From a virus, in IMG/VR virus record IMGVR_UViG_3300020215_000107, positions 1 through 35,526 of that record: 35,526 nt of DNA, one strand, 5' to 3'. A model generated the notes under the pieces. It was given only the letters and a program-made list of their open reading frames with translations. It ran no database searches and was not told the DNA's origin. Made by a program: the position numbers and the translations under genes. Within the stretch, counting starts at the first letter, position 1; each line of letters opens with the position of its first letter. This document shows positions 21,524 through 31,328 of this stretch, piece by piece.

Positions 21524-21607
21524 GCAAGTTTGCCTCTCGGGCCTTGGGGGCCGTTCAACCTCTCCTTGGCGGCTCTCAGGGAACGAGGGGCGCCTATCGG
21601 AGAGTGA

Positions 21608-22429
21608 ATGGCCACCCTACCCGCATACCTCAACGGCATCGGCGGCACATCGGGCTACGGAGTAACGACCCGCAGCCCGCTCGCCATGACGGGTGCGATC
21701 TGGTACGTCCACAAGGACGGATCGGATGCTGCCTCGCCACGCGGTAAGGAGCGCATCCGGCCACTCGCCTCGCTTGCCCAGGCGCATACCAACGCCTCGG
21801 CCGGTGACATCATCGTCTGCCTGTCAGGTCATACGGAAACGTTGACCGCTGCGCAGACCTTCAACAAGGCCGGGATTCACGTGTACGGCGAGGGGACCGG
21901 GTCGAGCCGCCCGCAGTTCATCTGCGGCGGTGCTATCGATATGTTCGACGTCACGGCCGCGGGGGTGTGGTTCTGCAACCTGTACTTCCCAGCGTCGACC
22001 ACGGCGCCCAACAGTCGCATCCGCATCGCTTCGGTAGGCACGCGGGTTGAAGACTGCTTGTTCGAGTGCGGCACGAACGATACCGCCGAGTGCATTGAAT
22101 ACATCACGGGAGCTGGTGAGGCGCTGGTGAAGGGGACGACGTTCTCGTCCACGAGCGGCAGCGTGTCGAGTCAGCCGGCGACCGGGATCTTGGTCAGCAA
22201 CGCGATGAACAACCTAGTGATCGGCGGCCCGAACGACGCCGACGCAGTGGTGTTCGACGGCGGGTCGTCTGGCTGGTCGAATCCCTACGTCATCAAGTGC
22301 AGCGCAGCGGTGACGCGGCTATTGATGCTGAATATCGACCTGCTGAATGACTCAGACATCGATACGGGGTCGAGCACGCCGGTTACCTTCCTGCTTCGCA
22401 ACAAGAGCGGGAGCGCAAGGATCATCTGA
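21608..22429 (+). CDS. Second right-handed beta-helix virion protein, 273 aa
   Basis: IWYVHKDGSDAASPRGKER then PLASLAQAH and ASAGDIIVCLSGHTETL give the same cap pattern as the previous protein. Cys/Asn-ended rungs continue to about residue 200 (NLYFPASTTAPNSRIRI; RVEDCLFECGTND). GGAG lies a few bases upstream of ATG. Probable duplicate of the head-associated fibre gene; not identical, so long diverged. Its TGA and the next ATG share one base. Confidence 0.68.
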   Translation: MATLPAYLNGIGGTSGYGVTTRSPLAMTGAIWYVHKDGSDAASPRGKERIRPLASLAQAHTNASAGDIIVCLSGHTETLTAAQTFNKAGIHVYGEGTGSSRPQFICGGAIDMFDVTAAGVWFCNLYFPASTTAPNSRIRIASVGTRVEDCLFECGTNDTAECIEYITGAGEALVKGTTFSSTSGSVSSQPATGILVSNAMNNLVIGGPNDADAVVFDGGSSGWSNPYVIKCSAAVTRLLMLNIDLLNDSDIDTGSSTPVTFLLRNKSGSARII

Positions 22430-24054
22430 TGGCGGTGCTCATCCAGGAGTACCGCCCAGGCACCTGGCGGCGGGTCTGCGACATTTGCGGATCGTGGAAG
22501 ACGGCGCCCGTCCAGTTCGACGTCAAGGGCGTGGATGGCGTTTGGATCTGCAGCGACCACAAGGGCATGCGGACCATTCCCGAACTCGACCGCATCAACG
22601 CCCGGCGGACGCCACGCAGCGATCGGCCAGTACCATCGCCGAAGCCGCGCGACGGGCGCGATACGTGGGAGGCAGAGGAAGGGTATCTCTTCAACTTCAT
22701 CTGCGACACTGCGCCGTATGGGTCTGTAGACCAGACGGTGAGCGGAGCCCGCACGGGAACGACGAGCGTCCAGGACGCGGCGCTAGCCTGCTGGTACCTG
22801 TACGACCTCATCGCGGAGAACCAGCGGCCGCCGCACTGGATCACGCGCGCGAAGGCGAAGCTGCTCGAGCTGGCCGACTGGCTCTACGATAACCAAGTCG
22901 GCGGGCCAGGCAAGACGACGTATACGGACGACGCCCTGCAGTGGGGTGCGTTCTCCATCGGATCGTCGTACTTCACGTCCACGAGCTCGCTGGCGGGCAT
23001 TGCTCTGCTGCGCGCCTATCAGGTCCACGGCAAGGCGAAGCACCTGGCGGCTGCGCGTGCCACCGCGTGGTTCCTGCGCAGCGCCCAATGCGGCGACCTG
23101 CTCTCTTCTGGTTTCAGCTCGGCCGATGCGGCTGGGCTGGTGCCGAAGCACTGGGGCGCGTGGACCTTCAGCATCACGACGGGCGGGACCTGGGACCACA
23201 AGTACTTCCCTGGCGACCTCATCGGTGTCTGGTTCCTGACGCTGTTCAAGAACATTGCTGGTGACGAGACGATCGGATCGTCGACCATCACGGTCCCTTT
23301 CAACGCGAGCCGCGCGACCCTGGTGTCCACGGCCATCGGCGAGGCGAAGGCGTTTTGGTCCACCGCGCAATATTCGGCGGACGACGGCGCGAACATCCAG
23401 GGCTTCTCGGCGACGACGCCGAGGTCGTTCTTTCAAAGCTACCCGACGGGCCGCGGGTCCTGGGAGTACTTGAATGGGCCGCTGGCCACGGGTACCACGA
23501 TCGGCGCTCGCAACTGGTCGACCGCCCTGCGCGCTCTCTACGAGGTGGATGGCCTGTCGTCTCAGGTGACGTCCATCTGGGATTGGCTGATGACGTTCTC
23601 CAGCAACAGTGACTACGAGTTGGACTACGAGGCCACGAGCCCGCTCGACACCGAGCAGACGCAACTGTGGCGAGGGCTCAAGGGCGACTACGACCCGACC
23701 CTGGCGCCGTCAACGGTTCTTTTGGTGCGAGAGGGGGCGCCGCTGGCGGCGACGAAGAAGAACGGATCGACCCTGTACGACTGGGCGGCCGCGGGGTTGC
23801 TGGCTCCGATCCAGTCCGCGAGGAACAACGCCGCGTTTCGCACGGCCAAGGAGGCGGTGAGCAGCATTCAGCCGACGACCAAGGACCCGTTGCCGCAGCG
23901 GTTCCTGCGACTGAATACGCTCGGCCAGTCGGGGCTGTCGCTGCAGCCGTACACGAACACGAATCTGACGCGCGTCGAGACGGTCACAAATGCCGCGTTG
24001 GTCGGGTCGTTCTACCGGCAAGAGCCAAAGGCGTTCATGGGGAGGCTTGAATAA
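22429..24054 (+). CDS. Zinc-ribbon plus alpha/alpha-toroid protein, glycosidase-like
   Basis: 541 aa. Residues 17-44 are a small zinc ribbon (C17-x2-C20, C41-x2-H44). From about 80 on, paired helices with Gly/Trp-rich loops repeat: ALACWYLYDLIAEN, AKLLELADWLYDNQVGG, SLAGIALLRAYQVHGK, LAAARATAWFLRSAQ and WSTALRALYEVDG. This is the look of six-hairpin glycosidases and polysaccharide lyases. No catalytic pair can be named. Sandwiched between beta-helix and tail-adaptor genes, it probably is a virion protein acting on cell-surface sugar. Confidence 0.55.
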   Translation: MAVLIQEYRPGTWRRVCDICGSWKTAPVQFDVKGVDGVWICSDHKGMRTIPELDRINARRTPRSDRPVPSPKPRDGRDTWEAEEGYLFNFICDTAPYGSVDQTVSGARTGTTSVQDAALACWYLYDLIAENQRPPHWITRAKAKLLELADWLYDNQVGGPGKTTYTDDALQWGAFSIGSSYFTSTSSLAGIALLRAYQVHGKAKHLAAARATAWFLRSAQCGDLLSSGFSSADAAGLVPKHWGAWTFSITTGGTWDHKYFPGDLIGVWFLTLFKNIAGDETIGSSTITVPFNASRATLVSTAIGEAKAFWSTAQYSADDGANIQGFSATTPRSFFQSYPTGRGSWEYLNGPLATGTTIGARNWSTALRALYEVDGLSSQVTSIWDWLMTFSSNSDYELDYEATSPLDTEQTQLWRGLKGDYDPTLAPSTVLLVREGAPLAATKKNGSTLYDWAAAGLLAPIQSARNNAAFRTAKEAVSSIQPTTKDPLPQRFLRLNTLGQSGLSLQPYTNTNLTRVETVTNAALVGSFYRQEPKAFMGRLE

Positions 24055-24731
24055 TGGCTGTCTCCACTACGGCCACGTTCGACATGCAGCGAGATCAGAT
24101 CATCTCGCAGGCGGCGAGCCTCGCGCGCCAGCTCCACGACGGGCACACGGCGGACGCCGATCAGATCGCTTTTGGCGCCCGGGCGCTGCAACTCATCATC
24201 CTGGACCTGCAGAAAGAGGGGTTGATCGTTCGGGCCGTCGAGCGCGTGTCCAAGGCCGTCGCGGCGAACGACACGGGCTTTACGGCCGACGCCGATACCG
24301 TTGACGTCGGTCCGGTGGCTAACCTGCGCGATTCGTCGAACGTGGACAGCGAGGCGACGCGCATCAGCCGAGACGACTACTTTCGCCGGTCGTCAAAGAC
24401 CACAATCGCGCGCCCGCTGGAGTTCTACGTAGAGAAAACGTCGGCCGGGACCGTCACGGTCAATTTTCCGGTTAAGAGCGACGCTGCGTACACCTTCATC
24501 TACCAGAAGTACCGCAAGCTGCGGGACACCGATACGGGCAACGTGACGCTGGACCTCGAGCCCAAGTGGCTCAAGACGATCACGTACCTGCTTGCCCACG
24601 AGTTCGCCGTCAAGGCCGGGATGCTGAATCACGCGGCGTACCTGATGAAGGTCGTCAACCCGGACAAGGACAAAGCCATGCTGGATGAGACCGAACGTGG
24701 CCGCATCCGCTTCTGCGTGGGGGATTACTGA
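24054..24731 (+). CDS. gp4-like tail adaptor (packaged DNA stabiliser)
   Basis: 225 aa, TAATG junction. An N-terminal helix pair (QRDQIISQAASLARQL; GARALQLIILDLQKEGLIVR), a middle beta part with SRDDYFRRSSKT, then YTFIYQKYRKLRDTD and the helix YLLAHEFAVKAGM. This is the fold pattern of podoviral gp4-type rings that sit under the portal and close the head. Longer than P22 gp4 (166 aa). Position before tailspike and gp10-like genes supports it. Confidence 0.72.
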   Translation: MAVSTTATFDMQRDQIISQAASLARQLHDGHTADADQIAFGARALQLIILDLQKEGLIVRAVERVSKAVAANDTGFTADADTVDVGPVANLRDSSNVDSEATRISRDDYFRRSSKTTIARPLEFYVEKTSAGTVTVNFPVKSDAAYTFIYQKYRKLRDTDTGNVTLDLEPKWLKTITYLLAHEFAVKAGMLNHAAYLMKVVNPDKDKAMLDETERGRIRFCVGDY

Positions 24732-26377
24732 TGGCCTATACCGTCCGGATCTACTACCCCGAGGCGCCGTCCGGCACGTACGAGCTGTACGAGCCGAACT
24801 CGACCAGCCGGGTCACTGCCTACAGCAACTACGCCGCGACGTCGACGCTGACGACCGCGCAGCAGGTGCTCAACTCGTCGGGGCGCGCGAAGTTCTGGGT
24901 AAAGCAGGTCGTCGAAGTGGTGGTCAAGACGGCCGCGGGCGTGGAGGTTGACCGCTTCATCGAGGGCGGCCGCGCTGAGTTGGTCGAGGTCGCCAACAAC
25001 TTTCTTACCGGCACCCTATCGAACGGCAGCCAGGGCGCGGGCGGGACCACGACGCTCAATGCGGCGCTCACTTCCGCTCTGTCGTCGTTCATGGGGACTG
25101 ACTTCAAGTACCTTGAGGCAACCGGCGGTAACGCGCGTCTTCTGCGCGACGTCCTCGCCGAGCGGTTCGTCTCGGTGTTCGATGTCAAGGGTGCCAACGG
25201 CGAGGTGGCCAAGGGAGACGGGACGGCCGACGACTACGTTGCGCTCCAGAAGCTTCTCGACCGGCTCGCGGCCAAGGGCGGCGGCGTCGGTCTGCTGCCT
25301 AAGGGCACGTTCGCGTGTTCGGCGGGGCTGTCGACTAGCACGGCCGGAATCTGGCTGATGGGGCTTGGCGCCACGGCCAGCAAGATCAAGGGCACTGGCG
25401 CGGCCATTACGCTGCTGACCGTGAACATCACTGGCGAAGCCAACATGGTCATTTCCGACCTGGCGCTCACCCACTCGACCACGTCAACGGGATCAGCCAT
25501 CTCGGTTACATCGGGGGACGGAGTCGTGTGTCAGCGTGTGGTGACGTCGCTTCACCGCAAGGGCTTCACCTGGACATCCACGGTCCAGCGCGGCGAGCTA
25601 CACCATTGCCGGGTCGACTCGACGGACGGCAACTCGGCCGGCGTCGGGTTCACGCTGGGCAAGCACGGGCTAGCCGACCACTGCATCGCCGCGGCTGCTA
25701 CTGGCACCGGTTTCGTCCTGGGCGGACAGCATGCCCATGCGCGTGACTGTATGGTCGTCGCGTCGACCGGCACCGGATTCAGCTTCACCGCGGACGACAC
25801 CATCGCCCGCGATTCGATCGCAGGAGCCTGCACTACCGGTTTCAGCGTCGGGGCCGTCGCTCGGTCGGGTTGCATCAACTGCCGTGTCGGTACGAACACG
25901 ACCGACTTTACGACAAATGCCAGCGCGACCGACGTCATCGACGAGATGAACAGTTTCAGCACGCGGACGCTTGCCGAGTACGGCGGGGCGTGGCAGTCGC
26001 AGCCCCGCTGTAACGTATTCAAGCGCAACCGGTCCGCACAGGCCGGCGGCACCTTCACGCCCGACCCATCGCTGGGCGAGCTGCAGGTATGCCGGACGAC
26101 TGCGGCTCTGACCATCGGCGCCACGTCGACGACGGGGCTTCATGACGGCCAGACGATGCTACTGGTCCTCTCGAACCAGAGCGGCGCGGGCGTCGCGCTC
26201 ACATGGAATGCGCAGTACTTCGGCTATCTTCCGACCTCGAACTTTTCGGGGAACGTCGCCATCCGGTTCACGTGGCGGGCTAGTTCGTCCAAGTGGTTGT
26301 CTACTCAGATCGGCAAGGAAGACGGCGGCGCGACCTTCAGCTATCCGAACAACGCCGGGAGCAACGATATCTGGTAA
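24731..26377 (+). CDS. Tailspike, pectate-lyase superfamily
   Basis: 548 aa. Residues 1-80 form a small beta attachment domain. At 147-195 stands the superfamily entry VSVFDVKGANGEVAKGDGTA, then LQKLLDRLAAKGGGV and LPKGTF, the classic [DN]GAxGDGxxDDxxA...LPxGxY of phage tailspikes. Beta-helix rungs run to about 400 (CRVDSTDGNSAGVGFTLGKH; CMVVASTGTGFSFTADD). A separate C-terminal beta domain from about 440 (GTFTPDPSLGELQV) likely trimerises it. It would bind and perhaps cut surface polysaccharide. Host range is determined here. Confidence 0.85.
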   Translation: MAYTVRIYYPEAPSGTYELYEPNSTSRVTAYSNYAATSTLTTAQQVLNSSGRAKFWVKQVVEVVVKTAAGVEVDRFIEGGRAELVEVANNFLTGTLSNGSQGAGGTTTLNAALTSALSSFMGTDFKYLEATGGNARLLRDVLAERFVSVFDVKGANGEVAKGDGTADDYVALQKLLDRLAAKGGGVGLLPKGTFACSAGLSTSTAGIWLMGLGATASKIKGTGAAITLLTVNITGEANMVISDLALTHSTTSTGSAISVTSGDGVVCQRVVTSLHRKGFTWTSTVQRGELHHCRVDSTDGNSAGVGFTLGKHGLADHCIAAAATGTGFVLGGQHAHARDCMVVASTGTGFSFTADDTIARDSIAGACTTGFSVGAVARSGCINCRVGTNTTDFTTNASATDVIDEMNSFSTRTLAEYGGAWQSQPRCNVFKRNRSAQAGGTFTPDPSLGELQVCRTTAALTIGATSTTGLHDGQTMLLVLSNQSGAGVALTWNAQYFGYLPTSNFSGNVAIRFTWRASSSKWLSTQIGKEDGGATFSYPNNAGSNDIW

Positions 26378-27813
26378 TGGACGCGGCGCCCATCCCTTTC
26401 AACGGCCCCGATTCCGGCCTGGACGAGTTGTCCGGGTCGCGGGGGCCGCTCGTCAACCTGCTGGTTGACGCTGCGGGAGGGATGCGCCTACGTCCAGGCA
26501 TTGCAGCCTGGGACGAGTTCCCGCCGACCGTGCCTGACGCCAACCCTGTCGTAGCCATGACGGTTTGGCAAAACAAGCTGGTCTACGTCACGCAGAGTTC
26601 GACGGGCACGCGGAAGCTGTACGCCTGGACGTCGTACCAGAACGTCGAGGCGCTGTCCGACTCCACGACGGCTACGCAGCTCGAGGGCGCCGAGCGCCCG
26701 CGCATCACGACGACTCGGACCAAGGTGATCCTGGCCGGCGGCGGGGCGATGCTGAAGTACACCGGCAGCGGCTTGGCGGCGCTCCTGGGCGGCTCGCCTC
26801 CAGCGCTCGTGACCGATGTACTGGTCATGACCCAGCGAGTGGTGGCGCTGGAGGCGGGAGAGGGCGGGCTCTTCTACTGGTCGGCACCGGGAGACGGAAA
26901 CCACGAGACGTGGACGACGTCGGAGGACTTCCGCGAGGCCGAGGCGCGCCCGGACAAGATCGTAGCCATCAGGGACTCGGCGCGCGAACTGTTCGTCTGG
27001 GGCAGCGAGACTCTGCAGGTCTACGGACCCGACCCGAACGAGGTGTTCGCGCCGATCAACAATATGGACCTTGGGTGCCTGGCCCGGCACAGCATCATCC
27101 GCCACGACGAGCAGTTCGCCTGGCTCGACAGCCGGCGTCGGTTCGTCATGTCGGATGGCCGGGCCTATGAGGCCATCGGCACGCCAGCCACGGACCGCCT
27201 CGTTGCTGAACTCGCGAGCGTCACCGACTGCTGGGGCTCGCGGGTTCGTCTCGACGATCGCGATCTGCTGCTGTGGGTGTTCCCGACGGACGGTCGGGCA
27301 TTCGCGTACGACATGACGACCAAAGTCTGGTCGGAGTGGCGTGGCTGGTCATCCGGCAACTGGGCGGGGTTGACGATCCAGAGTCATGTGTATTGGCCCG
27401 AGAAGAACGTCAACCTCGTCGGGCTGTCCGACGGGACCATCGCCAAGCTGGACCTGAGCACGTACACCGACTCGGGGACGGCCATTCACTGGCTGGCCCG
27501 TTCGGGGTTCGTCGACCACGAGAACGCCAGCACAAAGGCGACACAGAAGGTGCAGTTTCACGTCAGGCGGGGGGAGTCTACGGACACCGCTGAGCCGTTC
27601 TTCCTGATGCGCTGGCGGGATGACCTGGGGACGTTCTCGGGGCCGCTGCAAGTGGGCCTTGGGACGACGTCGACCCGCCCGTTTGCAACGGTCGAGAAAT
27701 GGAGCATCGGGAAACCGTACCTCCATAGGCAATGGGAGATTTACGGCTCGTCCAATGCGCTGGTTTCAATCGCCAAAGTGATCGAGTCGTTTGATACGAT
27801 GGAGGAGGCATAA
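26377..27813 (+). CDS. gp10-like tail/DNA stabilisation protein
   Basis: 478 aa from ATG 26377 in a TAATG junction; P22 gp10 is 472 aa. The front reads RGPLVNLLVDAAGGMRLRPG, then repeated beta-propeller-like blades: VWQNKLVYVTQSSTGTRKLY, RELFVWGSETLQVYGPDP and GRAFAYDMTTKVWSEWRGW. P22 gp10 is the tail-hub part between gp4 and the spike/needle. Order here (adaptor, spike, gp10) keeps the parts adjacent though not in the P22 order. Confidence 0.8.
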   Translation: MDAAPIPFNGPDSGLDELSGSRGPLVNLLVDAAGGMRLRPGIAAWDEFPPTVPDANPVVAMTVWQNKLVYVTQSSTGTRKLYAWTSYQNVEALSDSTTATQLEGAERPRITTTRTKVILAGGGAMLKYTGSGLAALLGGSPPALVTDVLVMTQRVVALEAGEGGLFYWSAPGDGNHETWTTSEDFREAEARPDKIVAIRDSARELFVWGSETLQVYGPDPNEVFAPINNMDLGCLARHSIIRHDEQFAWLDSRRRFVMSDGRAYEAIGTPATDRLVAELASVTDCWGSRVRLDDRDLLLWVFPTDGRAFAYDMTTKVWSEWRGWSSGNWAGLTIQSHVYWPEKNVNLVGLSDGTIAKLDLSTYTDSGTAIHWLARSGFVDHENASTKATQKVQFHVRRGESTDTAEPFFLMRWRDDLGTFSGPLQVGLGTTSTRPFATVEKWSIGKPYLHRQWEIYGSSNALVSIAKVIESFDTMEEA

Positions 27814-29636
27814 TGGCTCGCTTCAATTGGCGCAAATGGGGCAAGGTCGGCGCTGGGATCGCAGGTGGTCCCATGACCTGGGGCGCCGTGCCGCACATCT
27901 GGGCGGGCGAGAATGCCAAGGAAGGCTACGGCGACGCTGCGAAGGGCGCTCGGCGCCTGGGCAATGAGCAGCAGGGCTATTACGGCGGCCTGGCCGACAA
28001 GGGGCGCGCCGCCGGTGAGCGCGCCTTGGGCTTCTACGGCCCAGCGCAGAACTACCTGCGCAGCTATGAGCTGAACCGGCCGACGTACATGGCGGATCTG
28101 TACCGGAAGTACAGCAACGCCGGCCCGAACTTCAACAGCACGCGCCTGCTCGATGACCCGTACGGCAACAAGCCTGGGCCGATGGCGGGGCTCGCCGCCA
28201 ACAGAAAGAGCGTCACCAACTACCGCGACTGGTACGGCCAGAACGCCGGCCGGATGGACCAGGCGAGCGACGTCGAGACGCGCTACGGGCAGACGAAGTA
28301 CCAGGCGGGTCCGTCGGGGATGAGCGAATACCTGCAGCGGTACAAGTCGGGCGGCGACGGCTGGTCCGATCGCTTGCGGGAGCGCGGGACGATGGGCAAC
28401 CCGCTGAAGGATTACGCCGAGCAGCGCAAGATGGAGGCGCGGCAGGCGATCTTCATGCCCGAGATCGACCAACTCCGCAGCATGCGCCAGCGAACCGACG
28501 AGGCGACGTCTCGGGCCCGGACGCTGGCCAACGAGCAATCGGAGGCCGGCGGCTACTTCCGCAAGATGATGCCGGCGGTCCAGGAGAAGGGCGCGGCCGA
28601 GAAGTTCTACGACGAGCAGTTGGGCAACCTGAACAGCGCCAACGACTACTTTGCGAAGAAGATGCAGGAAGACCTGGACCGTCGGGCGGCGGCCACGGGC
28701 GGCTACGCATCGGGCCTGGCTCAGCGCCAGTACGGCGAGCAGTTGCAGGGACTCCGGGCCAAGCAGTGGCTCGAGATGGGCGGACTTGCGCGGTCTGCGC
28801 AGGAGATGCAACTTGCGCGGCAGGGCCAAGGCGGTGACTTCGCGCGCCTGGCGGACACGTCGCGGATGGAGCGTGAGCGGTACTTCGGGGACGCGGCGCG
28901 GTCTGGCGACGAGGTCGAGATGGACAAGCTCAACAGGGCGCTGCATGGGCGCCTGGGCATGGAGAACATCAAGACGCAGCGGCTCGGCCAGGCTGACGAG
29001 GCTGCCTACCGGTCGGCGAACTTCCTGCTCGAGAACCAGCGCGCGCTGGACGCGCTCACGCAGGGTCGAGAGAACCAGTACTTTGGCGCAGCGTCGGCGA
29101 CTGACGACGTGGACCTGCGCAACCGCGAGCGGCTGGACAGGCTCGCGGACGCCTCGACGCGGTCGGGGCTCGACCGCTTCCGCACGGCTGGCGATGCGGC
29201 GTATCGCGCCTCGGACGAGGCCGAGCGCGACCGCGACTACGAGTACGACGTGACTATGGGGCTGTCGGGCGAACAGCGCCAGCAGGCCGACTTCCGCGCG
29301 CGGGTGTCTGAGCTGGCCGACCGTCTTGGACTCGACCGCGACCGGCTGTTGGCGCAGATGGCCGGCGGGGCCAGCGACGAGCAGAGCGGGTACTTCCGCG
29401 ACCTCATCACTGGCGGCTTGAACCTTGGCTCTGGTCAGGCAGGCACGCTCAAGGGCTTCGAGGGCATGGCGCTTGATCTTGAAAGCGAGGGCGGCCGCCA
29501 GCGGTTCCAGGCGCAGATGCAGGCGCTCGCGATCGAACTCGCCAAGGCGGGCATCGACGCGAAGACCGTCGAGAACATCATCAACACGTACACGTCGATG
29601 GCTGAAACCGCGGCGTCGTACAAGAAGGCGGGCTGA
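27813..29636 (+). CDS. Internal virion (ejection) protein candidate 1, 607 aa
   Basis: TAATG junction after the gp10-like gene. Residues 1-40 are Gly/Trp-rich (FNWRKWGKVGAGIAGG), with little else hydrophobic. The rest is long Ala/Gln/Arg/Asp helical repeats, coiled-coil-like (LANEQSEAGGYFRKMMP; ERLDRLADASTRSGLDR). Long helical proteins in this place are, in podoviruses, stored in the head and ejected with the DNA to form a channel. No enzyme motif seen. Confidence 0.6.
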   Translation: MARFNWRKWGKVGAGIAGGPMTWGAVPHIWAGENAKEGYGDAAKGARRLGNEQQGYYGGLADKGRAAGERALGFYGPAQNYLRSYELNRPTYMADLYRKYSNAGPNFNSTRLLDDPYGNKPGPMAGLAANRKSVTNYRDWYGQNAGRMDQASDVETRYGQTKYQAGPSGMSEYLQRYKSGGDGWSDRLRERGTMGNPLKDYAEQRKMEARQAIFMPEIDQLRSMRQRTDEATSRARTLANEQSEAGGYFRKMMPAVQEKGAAEKFYDEQLGNLNSANDYFAKKMQEDLDRRAAATGGYASGLAQRQYGEQLQGLRAKQWLEMGGLARSAQEMQLARQGQGGDFARLADTSRMERERYFGDAARSGDEVEMDKLNRALHGRLGMENIKTQRLGQADEAAYRSANFLLENQRALDALTQGRENQYFGAASATDDVDLRNRERLDRLADASTRSGLDRFRTAGDAAYRASDEAERDRDYEYDVTMGLSGEQRQQADFRARVSELADRLGLDRDRLLAQMAGGASDEQSGYFRDLITGGLNLGSGQAGTLKGFEGMALDLESEGGRQRFQAQMQALAIELAKAGIDAKTVENIINTYTSMAETAASYKKAG

Positions 29637-31054
29637 TGGCGTTCTTCAACGTTCCCCAGTACCAGGGCATCGACATGGCCACGCCGTTCCGCAGCCTCGC
29701 GGACCGGCTGAACCGCAAGCGCCAGCTTGACCTGGAGGAAGAGCGCAACAAGGCGGCTGCGGAGTACCAGCGGGGGCTGATTGAGCAGCAGAGAGGAGAC
29801 CGCGAACTGCGGAAGGACCAGGCGGACGATGCGCGAAGGGAGAAGGCGCGCAAGACGGTGATGGACGTGCTGCCCAAGATCCTGGAGTCGATGCGGACGC
29901 CTGGCCGCGTTCAGGACGCACAGGCGATGGCGGGGACGGTAGGCGGGTCGCTCGAGCAGAACCAGATGGAGGACGTCGCGTCGCCTGAGCGCCTCCAGTT
30001 GCGTGAGCCTACGATGCAGGTGCAGCCATGGGTGGGCGGACTGGCCAAGCTGGGCCTATTGCCCAAGCTGCAGAGCGCGCTGGAGCCGTCGCCGGATGCT
30101 GCGAGGGCGAACGAGTGGTCGCAGGGCATGCAGCGCTACGCCCAGGACTACGGGAACGCGGCGCGGAACGCGCAGAACTACACCCTGCGTCTACCCGAGC
30201 AGCCGCCGATGCAAATCAACCCGAACGCGCAGCGCGAGGCCATCGCGGAGGAGCGCAGGCGCCAGGGCGAGGAACTCGGCGCGCTGGACATGACGAATCT
30301 GCCCGAGAACGTGCGCCGCGACATCAACCTGCGCCGAATGCTGTTCGGGAACAACGTTGACCCGACGATCATGCAGCAGATCATGGGCGCCCACTCGGCC
30401 GAAGTCGGGCGGCAGTTTCAGGACAAGCAGGGGGACAAGCGCGCGAAGGAAGCGAAGGAACGGGCGTACATCGCAGCGCGGGCGGCAGAGCGGAGGGCGG
30501 GAGAGAAGCCGCCCACTGAGGCGCAGGGCAAGCATGCTCTCTACGGCGCCCAGATCAAGGGCGAGTTGGAGGTGCTGAAGCGCGGGATCGACATCTCGGA
30601 CGATGCCCTACGGAAAGTTCAGGAGAATTCCCTACGCGCCGAAGCGGCGGACAACAGCGCCGCGAGCGGCAACGTGTCGGCGCTGGTTACGAGCGGTCTG
30701 CGACGAGCAGAACTCGTCCCGGCGTCCAAATACGAAGGTCTTACGCCAGAAGAGCAGAAGATCGCGAACGCGATGGACAATGCCGTCCAATACATCGTGC
30801 GCGTCAAGACTGGCGCCGGGATGCCCGAGAGCGAAGCTCGGCGCGAGGCCGTGCAGATGGCGTGGCACGCCGGAGACTCGCCGGAACTGAAACAGCAGAA
30901 GCTTGAGAGACTAGAGGCGTTCGCCGATCAGACTCTATCGCTCGCCGGCTCGGCGGCAGAGAAGACGCTGAGAGCGCAGCGGCCAGCGGCAGAGCAGGCG
31001 ACGGTGGAAGCGTCGGCAGCTCGTCGCCGCCAACTGCAGCGGGGGAAGCGGTGA
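29636..31054 (+). CDS. Internal virion (ejection) protein candidate 2, 472 aa
   Basis: TGATG junction. Charged coiled-coil start (LADRLNRKRQLDLEEERNK; LRKDQADDARREKARK), a Pro-rich middle (QPPMQINPNAQREAIAEE) and more helices (AKEAKERAYIAARAAERRAG). Its TGA is one base from the stop of a reverse gene. Function by position and structure as for its neighbours. Confidence 0.58.
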   Translation: MAFFNVPQYQGIDMATPFRSLADRLNRKRQLDLEEERNKAAAEYQRGLIEQQRGDRELRKDQADDARREKARKTVMDVLPKILESMRTPGRVQDAQAMAGTVGGSLEQNQMEDVASPERLQLREPTMQVQPWVGGLAKLGLLPKLQSALEPSPDAARANEWSQGMQRYAQDYGNAARNAQNYTLRLPEQPPMQINPNAQREAIAEERRRQGEELGALDMTNLPENVRRDINLRRMLFGNNVDPTIMQQIMGAHSAEVGRQFQDKQGDKRAKEAKERAYIAARAAERRAGEKPPTEAQGKHALYGAQIKGELEVLKRGIDISDDALRKVQENSLRAEAADNSAASGNVSALVTSGLRRAELVPASKYEGLTPEEQKIANAMDNAVQYIVRVKTGAGMPESEARREAVQMAWHAGDSPELKQQKLERLEAFADQTLSLAGSAAEKTLRAQRPAAEQATVEASAARRRQLQRGKR

Positions 31055-31055
31055 A

Positions 31056-31328
31056 CTACGGGCCCCTGCTCAGCGTCTTTAGGCCAGTCTCGCCGCAAGC
31101 GATGGCCTTCAACTGCGCGGCCAGCGAGAGCGTGACAAACGCCTGGCCGATCTTGTCACTCTCAGCGGCCGAGAGCTTCCGCGCGGTCTCTAGGAGCTTG
31201 TCGCCGTTCGTCGCCCGGTACCGGGCACACAAGATGTCGAGCGTTTCATTTCGATCGCCGGCCGCCTTCGGCGACGACATCGACCCGAGCAAAAAGCACG
31301 CAACGCCAATCACGATTGACCGCTTCAT
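31056..31328 (-). CDS. Exported small protein in inverted cassette, 90 aa
   Basis: Reverse-strand gene whose ATG (31328) directly follows the TAA of the gene before it; AGGAGG lies ten bases upstream. MKRSIVIGVACFLLGS with KAAG near 21-24 is a signal peptide, so the mature 66 aa protein would be periplasmic. It has C34 and C78, which may bond, and is helical and charged. GC-rich third codon positions support it over the opposite frame. No family recognised; superinfection exclusion or host-envelope change is possible. Confidence 0.65.
   Translation of the reverse strand: MKRSIVIGVACFLLGSMSSPKAAGDRNETLDILCARYRATNGDKLLETARKLSAAESDKIGQAFVTLSLAAQLKAIACGETGLKTLSRGP

Noticed and set aside
27741-28946. 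Reverse frame of 401 codons
   Set aside because: Antisense to the first ejection protein gene; Arg/Leu-rich shadow with no start signal.
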